In this document: positions 34,601-46,800 of the stretch, in pieces
Position numbering within the stretch: the stretch's first letter is position 1
How the letters are laid out: every line of letters begins with the position of its first letter
Source of the DNA: Diphasiastrum complanatum
Taxonomy: Eukaryota > Streptophyta > Lycopodiopsida > Lycopodiales > Lycopodiaceae
Direction of reading: 5' to 3'
Length of the DNA stretch: 64,000 bases
Assembly (NCBI GenBank): GCA_029204225.1
Contig: CM055103.1
Location: 21,640,709-21,704,708, forward strand
Notes under the pieces: generated by a model
What the model saw: the letters and a program-made list of their open reading frames with translations, nothing else
The model's database searches: none
Told to the model about the DNA's origin: nothing
Translations under genes and position numbers: made by a program

Positions 34601-37600
34601 AACTTTTTCTTGTTTAAACCCTACAGCTGTGGGTGAGCGTGGCTGAAAACCGTACATCAGCATAAATGGGCTGTATCCCGTAGCTGAATGTTTGGTACTG
34701 TTGTAAGCAAACTCTAATATCGAGAGATACTCCTCCCAATTAGTCTGCTTCTTGCTGACGTATGCACGAAGCATATCCTCCAGACTTGATTTACCCTTTC
34801 TGTTTGACCGTCCGTCTGTGGATGGTCGGTGGTACTCATATTAAGTTTAGTATGGGATGATGGAATACTGCCCTCCAAAAATTTCCAGTAAACTTACTGT
34901 CCCGGTCGCTGACTATGCCGAAAGGTTGACCGTACAATTTAAATAGCCCGTCTACAAACAACCTTGCTAACTCTGGAGCTCTAACGGTTGTTTTGGTCGG
35001 AATAAAATGAGCCATTTTGGTCAGACGGTCAACTGTGACCCATATAGCGTCATTACCCTTTTGGGTTTTAGGCAGGCCTACTATAAAATCCATGGAGATA
35101 CTCTCCCATTTACCAGCTGGTATTTCTAAGGGATGCAACAACCCTCCTGCCTTTAAACGCTCTGCTTTATTTACTTGACATTTCTGGCAACTGGTTACAT
35201 ACTGGTGGACGTCCTTTTTCATACTGGGCCAGAAAAATTGCCTACGAAGAAGCTCATAGGTCTTCTGTATGCCTGGGTGTCCCGCGCTAGGATTGTCATG
35301 ACATTCATATAGGACCTGCTGCCTATAATCCTCTGAATTGGGGACACATACTCTATCTCTATAGAGCAAGTACTCATCCTGAATGGAATACTGTTTCCAT
35401 TTGAATCCTTGAGTCAACTGACCCTCAACCACTGGGGTTTGCTTGGGTAATACAGGCTCAGAATCCTCAACGTCATCTGACGACGTATACTCGGACTCAT
35501 CGTCATCCTCAACGGAAGCTGCCGTATTCTTGGATGAACTGGTACCAGCCCCGGGAACTAGTTATGGAGTCTGTAACTGTCTGTTCTGGACTGAGTTTCA
35601 GATAATAGAGAAGAATGCATCATGCTGGCATTTCCCTCTCAAGGACTCGAGTAACTCATTACGAATCTGAGTAAAACTCAGCTCGTTTATCATAGGCATT
35701 CTGCTAAGGGCATCTGCTACTGTATTGAATTTTCCACGCCTATATCTGATAGACATGTCAAACTCTTGCATCAACTCTGCCCAACGAGCTTTCCGACCTC
35801 TCATGGTCTGTTAGGACCTCAAAGTTGGCACCATACAAATAATGCCTCCAAGTCTTAAGGGCATGGACTATAGAAAAGAGTTCCTTTTCATAGGCACTGT
35901 ACCTAGTTTGAACTGGCGCGAGTTTTTTACTCTCGAACGCAACTGGTCGTCCACCCTGAGTTAGCACAGCACCTACTGCAAAGTCGCTAGCATCTGTTTC
36001 GACCACAAATGGCTGATTGGGATCGACGACTTTTAAAACTGGTGCTGTAGCTAAGGCTGTTTTGAGAGCATCAAAGCTCTCCTGTTGTGCGGACTCCCAA
36101 ATGAACTCCTTTCCCTTCCCCTTAAGGAGATTTGTCATAGGGATTGCTATCTGAGCATATTCCTTGACAAATCGTCTGTAATATCCCGCCAGACCAAGAA
36201 AGATTTGAAGTTCCAAAATATTCTGAGGTCTCAGCCAACTGAGTATGGCTTTAACCTTATTTGGGTCCATCTTAATCCCATCTGAAGAGATAATGTGACC
36301 CAAATATGCTACTTCTTCAACGAAGAATTCACACTTGGATTGTTTAGCATAAAGCTTATGCTTTCTGAGTAGTCGAAACACCTTTCTGAGGTGTTTTAGA
36401 TGCTCCTTCCTCGTTTTGCTGTAGACGAGGATGTCATCTAAAAATACGACTACAAACTTACCCAAGTATGGTCTGAGGACACTGTTCATCAAGGTCATAA
36501 AGGTAGCTGGAGCATTTGTGAGCCCAAATGGCATCACCTTAAACTCATAATGACCGTGACGAGTCCTAAAAGCTGTTTTCGAGACATCTTCTGATTTTAT
36601 ACGGACTTGATGATATCCCGATCTGAGGTCTATTTTGCTGAAAAACTTAGCCCCGTCGAGTTGATCAAACAACTCGTCTGCCCGAGGCATAGGGTATTTA
36701 TTCTTAATTGTGACTTTATTGAGGGCTCTGTAATCTACGCAAAGACGCATAGACCCCTCTTTCTTTTTCACCAATAGGACTGGTGAGGCCCATGGTGAAC
36801 TACTGGTCTGAATTTGGCCTTTCCCAAGATAGTCTGTTAACTGCCTAGTTATTTCTTCATCCTCTGTTCGGCTGACCTGATACGGAGGTTTAGAAACAGG
36901 TGCTGTACCTGGTACTAGGTTTATTACATGATCTACCTCTCTGCTAGGTGGTAAACCATGTGGCAAATCTTCAGGAAAAACATCTTTAAATTTAGACAAT
37001 AAAGTTTCTAATTTACTGATTTTCTGCTGAATAGAACTGGAAATAGAAACTTCAGGAATAAACTGAAAGTCACATAAGAATACCTGATGGTCTTCGTCTC
37101 CGATTAGCTGACAGAGCTCTGAACTGCAGACCATAGGGCTGTTGGGAACATCATGCTCCCCATGCAACTGGATCTCTCGGCCTTATACTGAAAGCTGAGG
37201 GTGTTCTCCTGATAGTTTCTGTGGAGGGAAGGTCCTAAACTGTAGAGCCAATCTCTCCCGAGAACAATGTCTGTTCGATCCAGGTGCATTATCTGAAAGT
37301 TTATTTCATCTTGGTACCCCTGAATACCAAGATTTAACTTACTTACCATAGGTTCCCATATTTTTTTATCTTCACCCTTAGCTAATGAAACTATGTACCT
37401 ATGCTGACTAGGTACTTCTGGTAGTTTAAGCTTTTTAAATAGGGTGTGGTTGATGAAATTATGGGTTGCCCCATCATCAACCATGACTCTTACTGACTGA
37501 TTACCAACTTTCCCATGCATACGTACTAGGTCATGCGGCCCAAAGCTGAAGGGTCTCGCTAGCATTGCAGAGGTCAGCTGGCAACAATGTTCATGATCTT

Positions 37601-40600
37601 AGTCATCCATATTTTTAATCTTTAAAATTGCTTCTCGATACTGCGAGATATATTGCATGAGGGACTTGTCCATTACTGTTCTTTCCCAGGCTCTATCAAG
37701 TTCATTCTCTGGTAGAAATTCTCTTAGGAAAGCTTCTTCAAAAGCTTTCCATGACCGGGGAGTCTGCCCAGTCTCCTGGAGATTTAACCACCACTTATAG
37801 GCCATAGGCCCTAAAGAAAGACTGGCCTCAATTGCTTGCAAATGGTCAGGGGTCTGTTTAAGAGCATGAATGTTCTTCCATTTGCTGAGGAAGGTTTGTA
37901 GAATATCTGCATTTCTATCCTTCTCTTCCCCATTAAAAGTAGGAGGCTTTAAATCTTTAAAAACACTGGGGTGAGACCGTAAAGTCTCACCCGAAACTGA
38001 TGGAAGTGGAGAAGGGGATAACTGAGAAGTGGAGGGAAGGCTTCCTTTCGCGGAACTCAAAATCAAGTTTTTGAGTTCAGCGAACGAGTCGTCCACACTG
38101 GACTTGAAATTGGCTAATGCCAACTTCAGTTCATCCACTTCTGTTACCAATTGGAGGAACTGCTCCTTGGTAACCAGTTCGTCGAGTTCTTCGGCGAACT
38201 GTTCCTGTTCTTCTACTTCCATGGGTTCCTTCCCTTTTCTGTAAGCCAAGGCTTCTGTTTCAAGTTCGTCGAAGCCTCTCTTCGGGGGTTGATCAGGTCC
38301 CTGAGGAGTGGTCATCTTCGGAACTGAAAGAGAGCTACCTTAACTTCTGAAGGAAAAAAAGTCTAAAAGACTAATTTACAACTGTACAAGGAAAAGGAAA
38401 GATGACTTAGCTGTTTGTGAGGACTGTACCTCCACAGAGAGGATCAAGAAAAGCCCTTTCAGCTCTTCCTCCACTGATTTGAGGTTGGAAAATGTGCAAC
38501 AAGATCTGAAACTTTTGCTATCCCCCCTCGCTGGTCTGACAGCATCTCAATTTGTCCACAAAATGGCAAGTCTGAAGTCCAAAAACCCTTCTGAATTCTG
38601 AAATTTCAGAAGTCTCCTGCTCGCTGATCTGGTAGGAATCCTCTTGCTCCAAATCTCTGACGTTGGGGCCCGAAAACTTGTCCAAAAATCAGATTTTCAG
38701 AAGCACTGGCAGCGCTGGCCCTGCTCCTCTTTTTTGGTTTCAAACTCGTTGAGAACCAGTAAATTTTTCCCTGGGAATCAGATGCAGGTCTCTGGCTATA
38801 CAGCGATGGAGGTGCTGGCTTCTTCCTTCTCTAATTTCGCTGGGAAAACTATGGAGAATCTTCTGAACTCAGTGAGAAACAGCTGTTTTTCCAGCGAGTT
38901 ACCTACAATTGGAATCTGACTCCTTGCTACAGCGATCCTCCTCCTCTATTCCTCTCCAAGAATCTGAGAAACACTTCCTATCTTCTAATAGCTTTCTCTA
39001 CTGCTGCTCCTAACTCCCTAGGATGGAGATGGCTCTGATACCAGTGTAATAGATCCTAACACCACAGTAGGGCAAACACTAACTGATCCACCCAACCTTG
39101 CCTACTCCCTGCTATAGAGTAAGCCCCTCCTAGCCCAGTGTGAGGACTGGTAGCATGCTACTGCCAAGTGTCGGCCACGTGGCACTGACGTGGCCGACTG
39201 CACGTCGGGACCCAACTGGGGGCCTTATCCTGCTGACAGGGTCCCTAGGCTGTGTTAGGCCCGCCATGGCTATGGACCGTGCTGGGGCACACTACTCACA
39301 CTGTCTTGCCCTGTTGGTCATGTACGCTGGACACGACCTTGACTGTGGTATCTGACCTATCTGTGTTCTCTAGGGTTCGGCACTGGTTACGAGCTCGTAA
39401 CAGGCCTCCTCCAAGGTCTTGCACCTTTCATTAAGAGTTGAAGGCCTCAACTCTTCGCGAAGGCCCAAAATAAACTTGTGGACTACGATCCACTCGGGAA
39501 TCTCTTCTGGAATCTTGATAAGCGTCTCACGATACTTATCAGCATATTCCTGCACCATGTATTGCCTCTGACGATGCAAAAACCAAGCATCCGTCGCACA
39601 CACATGCTCATGTGGAGGAATGAACCGAGCTCTAAAAGCCCGCTTGAAATCAATCCAGGTGGATGGAGCCTGATTAAACTTTAACAACTTGCGCCACCAC
39701 CTGTCAGCAAAATCAGTGAGATGGTAAGCAACTTTGCGGACTCGCCAACCCTCCTCGGTTGGGGCCCGCTTCAAATCAAAATAATCGTCCCACTGATGCA
39801 ACCACTGGTTTACAACATCAGTTGTTCTCTGGGAAGTATTTCCTACGAAATGAGTAAGCTTTAAATCTTTGTCTTCTGGGTAGAGTGGAGGTAACACAGG
39901 ACGAACCGCAGAAGACAGAAATGGATAAGGATAAGGCGGAGCATGTTGCGAGGAAGACGCAAAACCACCAACTACAGAGGAGAGCATCTCTCGCATCTCT
40001 GCGATGGTCTTCTCCATACTATCCATGCGAGCTTGCACAGAAGAGGAAACATCAGCAGACGAACTAGTAGCCACTAAAGGCGGGTTGCGGTCAGGGCTAA
40101 GCACAGGGCTGGGTGGTGGTGATGGAAGAGCAACGGGAAGGCTAAGCGGAATATCAACTCTATCATCTCCCATTATGAAACAAAAACAGAGACAACACGA
40201 AATCAAGCTAGAAATTGCACTAATTGAAACACACTCACGAAAGGGAAATGTGGAAATTTTCAGCTTATTCACAATTTAGAACTGAAAGAGAAAAAGGCAA
40301 TTGGAAAGTAGTAAAACTTTGGGGAAAACACAAAGCCAAGGACAGGTAGTACTTCCCTTGCATCCTACGCTGGTACAAAAGTCGGTAAAAAACTTTTTTT
40401 GGGCCCCAAATTGGCTTGAAAGTCGGAAAAAAAACAGGAAAAAAGCGGGCTATTTGACGTCGAATTTCTTCCAAACGGCAAAAGCTTTTCACAAATTGTC
40501 AATTGGTAGTAGGTCGCCCTCCTACTAGGCCCAATCTGCACCCTTAACAGCAGAAACCGGAGAAAAATCAGAGAAGTTATGCCCAATCCAAATCTGACCT

Positions 40601-43306
40601 GTTTTTTGCTTGAAAACTGACTTTTTGGTGAAACAGAGGCAAATCTGCTCCAAAACCGACATATGATGGCTCTATAGGATCGCTGTGGATGCTAGGAACA
40701 TGCTCCCAAAATCTGATCAGGATCTGAGAAGGTTCCGGAGAGTTATGAGCAAAAAACCTTCAGGAAAAATGCGCTGGCCCTACAAAACTTTGAAATTTTC
40801 TGAAATCTCAGAATTTGCAGCGTGAATCCCTGCTGATCTACAGCGACTGCTCACCAGAAATGATCTGAGACAGATCTCCCTCAAATCTGAGCACTGTAGA
40901 CCAAGTTATGGTGAAAAAACCAAGTTTTTTCTCACTTTCTCTCTCTAGAACGGACGTTTCTCTCTCTAGAACGAGGCAATTGTCACAAGCCAGTCTCTCC
41001 AAGCTTGTGAATCCTAGAAGCCGGTGTGTAGAATGAACCTCCCAACCATAGGCACCCCCTCCTTGAGTCCACCTACCTGCTATTCCCATCAACTGGCACA
41101 TGGCATCCACCTGTGGGTGATCAGTCCACTTGGCATGCTTGGCCCCTGTGACCTGAATATTGAGTGACTCATAGGGTACCACCCTCGTGCCCCGCCAAAG
41201 ACCAATGACCCTCTTGGTCACCCCGACTACTTGCCGGCTAGCATCTCGTCACTGACGGCTAGGGTCCCGACGGTCAAGACACACCGCGTCTCTGACAGCT
41301 TGTCAGGCGGCCACACCTGGTCACTGCTCGTGACGCACCGGTCCCAACTTGGGATAAATGTCCTCATCGGTCACCGGCCCTTGCCAATACTTGGCCTCAG
41401 GCCCTCTGGTGACCGGCCGTGTCGAGATCATGATAGAGTCCTAACTGGACTCTAACAGTTCACATAAGCATCTTACCTGTACAAAGCTATCTTGCAATAC
41501 ACTGATAACAAGAGACATGACTTTGGCATCAGTGCTAGGTACTAGGGCAGATCCATGCCATACTAGCCCCAGGCACTCCCACGAACGTCGTAGGGAGTCC
41601 AAGCACCTTATGGCTTGGGCAACTCCATGCCATACAAGCGCGTGAAGATCAAGCTCTTATAAAAATCATAACTCACTCAAAATAAACCGCCGTTAAGTCA
41701 AATAAGTCATGTCCTTGTTATAAGTATTGTAAATAACTCATTTTTACAGACGTGGAACGTAAGTACTTGTTAGTAACTGCTTATAAAGGCTATCATTTAA
41801 AGTCTATTGTAGAAATCCTCATGTTGCATAAACCGTAACGTAGTATTGCAAAAATTATTCAGATCGGTGTTACCTCTTATGGCTTCATACCTAGATGCGA
41901 GGTGAAGAGTTTTCCTGTGAGCTACCCATCTCCAGTTGCTTTACTCGAAATCTTTGTTATATACTATTGATTACACACCAAGAATAACGAATTAAAGGTA
42001 GTGTGTTATTGTTATAACCGTCTCGTATTCTAACAAAGATGTTTATCCTTGATATCATGTCATTTGTCTTGCAATCCAATGTTAGTATCTTCACAAGCCA
42101 TAAACATGTCTCCATATAACTTCATAACTTGATTCGATACTACTACTTTTGCTTAATAGAACCTCTGCAAATGATAACCAGAGACACCACCTTATTTTAC
42201 CATTCTTATGAACAATTACGTAGCTCCTTCCCTAACAATGTCAATATGTATATCTGAGATACTATGAGAGTATGTTGGGCGGCCAACTGTGAGTAATACT
42301 GAGCCAAAGCAAAGTTACGTAATGCATATATCATCATACGATACTGGCTTTGCTACAAAACGGCAAATAAAGCAATAGTGCACAGATCCGCTGTCTCCAT
42401 GCATTCTATCTAGCAGAAATCCGCACTTGGTGCGATGGAGTGTTAATCGCTGTCACCATGCATTCTCAAAACGCGGAAATCCGCACAATAGGCATTCATA
42501 AAAAAATGTGTAATCATGTATACATCTACAGTGCTTCAATAAGCACATGGAAGTGCGATTTTTCGCATTATAAGCAAGCGCTGGCCACCGGCCTATCTCT
42601 TCACCAAAAGAGTCTAAAAACTACACATTCAACAGCGATTTACTATCAAGTGTATCATCACTATCCAAAAGCAATATTTCCAAAATGATGATAGGTATCA
42701 TACCTCAGTGATTGCCTGGAAGTGTGGCTGTGACAACGCTCAATCGTAGTAGTTGCTATTGAAGCCAATCCTTCTAAACCAATCAACAATTATCATACAT
42801 GTGAGCTATTTACAGCAAGCATACCTCATTCATGGGTATTTATCTAGCGATTAGTGAGCCATAGACAAATCAGATATTTTACCTTAACTCGTAGAGCTTC
42901 TCCTTACGAATACTCTTCTGTTTCTGTTTGCAAGTCTCTCCACATCCAATCCAACTAAGGTCGCAGTAGACAGAGAGAAAGGGAGAGAGAGTAGGAAGAG
43001 TAAAAGTTAGGGTAGTGTAATCTCCTTACTTATAGAAGCAAGAGAACTCTTAGGTGCACTGACTGTAAGTGAATTCACACCGTTAGATTAGATCCCCATT
43101 TTGTGCATTAATCTCAGCCATTCGAGGAATTCAAGTTTCCCACCAAATTTAAAAAAAAAAAAACTTTTTCTTTCTTTGAGGGGTCATCCAACTTAACATA
43201 ACAATTTGAGGCAATTTCATGGTCTTGGTTTCGAAGAGACAACATAAGAAGCTTTCTCAACAAAAAAATTTCGTGGAGCATTTATAGTAAAATTTGTATA
43301 AAACAG

Positions 43307-43395
<89 letters not shown>

Positions 43396-43786
43396 GTGTG
43401 TGTGCATTGAGATTGTGTGAGAGAGAGAGTGTGTGTGTGTGATATTGTGTGTGTGTGTGTCTTGAGATTTTTGTGTGTGTGTGTGTGTGTGATTGTGTGA
43501 TATTGTGTGTGTCTCTTGAGATTTTGTGTGTAATTGACATGTGTGAGTGATTGTGTGTGTGTTAAATTTTGATGGGGTTCAGTGTGGGGCCTGGGCATTG
43601 TGAGAGGGGTGTGGGACCTGGGTAGTAGGGTATTACTACTTAGTTAGAAGTTAGAACTTAGGAGTTAGTCCGAGTTACTAGTTAGAACTTAGGACTTAGA
43701 AGTTAGCGGTTAGGGTTAGAAACTAGATTAGAATTTAGAATTTAGGGTATACTACCTAGATATTAGAGACTCGTCACTCGAGAGTT

Positions 43787-43874
<88 letters not shown>

Positions 43875-46800
43875 TTCATTAACGTCCTTTGGGCACCCGT
43901 GGGTGCATAAGACCAAAAAGAAAATATGTACAAGCAATAGGGGAGTATCATCCATAGGAGGACGTGGCCGTGAAATGCTATAAACTAGCTACGAATGAAA
44001 AGTAGAACAAAGCATAAGTGAAATAAGCCCACAACCTGGGCCAAGTATAACAGAAGAACAACAGAAAAAGTACCAATGCCCACAACCCGGGCCAGGTGGA
44101 GAATAAGTACATATAAGCAAAAGTAAGTGTGAAGTGTCCGCTGAGTGGAGTGTACAGTGGGCCCTGATGGAGGCAAGTGGCGACTACATCTGGGCTTTTT
44201 CCGCGGTGGCACAAGGATAGGAATCTCATCATTGGAGTCATCAGCATGTGCTCGAGTCCGAAAGAAGCCAATGCGAAGCAGCTGCCGGGAGTCTAACCCC
44301 AGGTGATCTAGTACAGGCAGATGAGACTAACGGAGAGTAACCATCAAGAAGTCCCAAGCAACGAGCATCAAGATAGGAGACAAAACTGCGAAGTGTATGC
44401 GGGCCATCGCGAAAGAGACAATAACACCTCCCTTGTATCTCATAATACAACGGACATCTAAGGAGGAAATGAGCTTCATCTTCCACCTCCTGCAATGAGC
44501 ACAAGCGACATAGACGACGATCCTGGGGGATATCCCATGCACGACTGCCACATGCGACATGTCTGATGATAAATCATGATGTGTAAACAGCTCAAGAGTC
44601 AATGCTCATCTAGTAACATCTACAATCTACAATGTACCATGAGCACTCTAATTTATATTGATGATCTTGAGCGCCTCATTTGTGAAGAAGGTGGAGATGG
44701 TTGCCCGCTGGTTCATTTGCTCATCCCCATTCTGCTTTATGCTGATGACATTGTTCTGCTTTCTCCCTCACCAGAAGGGTTGCAATGTCACTTACAGGTC
44801 TTACATCGGTTTTGTGTTGCTTGGGGTCTCTCTGTTAACTTAAAAAAGACGAAGATCATAATTTTCAACACCAATCGACAGAGCCTTCACAATTATCAAT
44901 TCTTCTATGACGGCCAGGAAGTTGATATTGTTGCCTCTTATACTTACTTGGGAGTCCTATTTACTGCGCCCCTTCTTGGTTTCCGCCAGCTGCATTTGTG
45001 CACATTTCCTCCGGTCTTTCAGCATTGGTCCAGTTCGAGCGTGGGTGTACAATGAATCATATTTTTGATCCCGCTACTAGATGCCAGTTGTTTCACATAC
45101 GGGTGGTTCCAGCAGTGATGTATGCCTCCGAGATCTGGTTGCCAGGACTTTCTCTCCGGGACTGGGCAGGCATTTCCCGCATTCAAGCCACTATTTCGCC
45201 AAGACTACCACCCCTCATGATATCCTATGTGCTGAGTTTGCTACTCCTCCGATCATTCTTGAGGGCTTTTTCCGCCTTATTCGTTTTCTTCAACGGATTC
45301 AGGAGATTCATGCATCTTACCCGGAGAGATACATAGTTGCTGCAGTTACTTCTTCACGTGTCCTAGCTGATTCCCATGCCAAGCTATCCTGGTACCAACT
45401 GGCGTCTGATCTCTTATGACATCTGGGCATCTCTATCATGGCTCTTCCTTGTGGTACGCATTTATATATCCGAGGCTATTTATTCTGTCAATATACGTAG
45501 CAGACTTGGAGCTCCCTCCCACCTTCCCGCATTCGACTGAGCTATTACCAGACACACTTCCTCTCTCTTGATCCTTCTGGTTTGCCATTGTTGCCGCTCT
45601 ATCTCTCACAGCCCCTATCACACAGCCTGCGCTATTGTCTTGGGCAATTGCGCATTTCCTCTCATCAGCTTGCTATCTATTATGTTATGAATCATGATAT
45701 ATTATGGATTCTAATTTTTGATTCCTGAAGTTAACTGTAGTCTGTTAGTCAATTATCTAATTAGTAATATCAGGATTCAGTAATCACTAATGTTTTTACA
45801 ATTTTGATTTTGGTAGCTAATGTATTATGTTAGTAGTTACATATAGAATGTTCACAGTTCAATGTTGAATGATGAATCTAAGTCTCTAACCTAAATTTTT
45901 TTGGCTTTCTCAAACATTGTCATAACCTTCTTGTTTATTCTTTTCTCCGATCTCGACATTGCAATTTGCAAATAAGTTTGTTCAACTTTGGAACAAAATT
46001 TTAAATTACAATTTACAATCTACGGTCCTACGGTCTAGACTCTACCTAGCTACCATTATCCATATCAGACTAGTGACTCACTAGTCACTATTACCAGCTC
46101 TGAGCTCAAATTTCAGTTATACTCGTAATTTCTAAACCCACAACCGATGTACAATTGACCAAGTTAACCTGTAGTTTGGCGGGCAATGACTAGGGTTAAG
46201 CCGACATGTGACTGGTGTGGTCTTACAGCGTAGCACTATGACACTGCAGTTATGGGTCAAGGGGGTAGGCTTGGTAGGCTAAGTGGACTGATCACCCACA
46301 TGTGCGCCAGGTGCCCTAGAGCTTAGAGCTCTTGGCTTCTAACAGAATGCCTCATCAAAAAGTATACACAAAGCATGACAGGAAGGGGGAGGGAGTTATA
46401 TATAATAAATTCTTAAATTAAGTCGAAAGATAATCCATAAATTTTGTGGTTGAAGATGGAAAAAAGGATATGTTCCTTTCAAGAGAGGGTGAATTGTATG
46501 TCGATTGTGGTTCATCCTCTTGTATGACATCACAAAGGGAGTGGTTTTCCTCTTATCCATTGTGCACATCAAAATCAAAGTGATTCCTTGTGATGAAATT
46601 GAGGGATACGGTAATATATCCCAATTCTACTTGATGTAGTGAAAGAGGGATGATTCATATTGTACTTCACATTCCAAAACTTGCTAGAAATTTGTTATCA
46701 ATATTGTTTCAAGATATGAAGGCTGAATTGTACAAAGACAAGTTTTTGGTGGAAGACATCTGTCATCAAGAACAACTTGTAATTTGTAGCAAAGGGAATC

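Larger units (their letters stand above)
33668..39402 (-). mobile_element. Full-length Ty3/gypsy chromovirus, 5735 bp, inserted in another gag
   Basis: Two 358-bp LTRs (33668-34025 and 39045-39402) differ at four positions (about 1.1%), three of them C/T. On the minus strand the order is 5' LTR, PBS, gag, protease, RT, RNase H, integrase with chromodomain, PPT, 3' LTR. TSD is GGCCT. The coding part carries several frameshifts and gag stops before any zinc knuckle. The compact size and short LTRs resemble small chromoviruses such as Reina, but I cannot confirm the clade. Confidence 0.93.
43871..45680 (-). mobile_element. 5'-inverted (twin-primed) LINE copy
   Basis: 43871 to about 44580 carries the LINE 3' end on the minus strand: the zinc-finger-like segment [30 protein letters not shown], the 3' UTR, the hairpin and the (TC)n tail. 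About 44580-45680 is on the plus strand and carries the RT segment ([56 protein letters not shown]) through [14 protein letters not shown]. In an intact plant LINE, SSHQLAI comes just before the zinc-finger segment. The two parts are therefore adjacent pieces of one element, the upstream one inverted. Confidence 0.75.

Noticed and set aside
43640-43740. Interstitial telomere repeat
   Set aside because: Only one TTAGGG-like core; the rest are irregular TTAGAA/TTAGGA units.
43217-43955. Ser-Leu and Thr-His rich ORFs on the minus strand
   Set aside because: Translations of (AG)n and (GT)n repeats.
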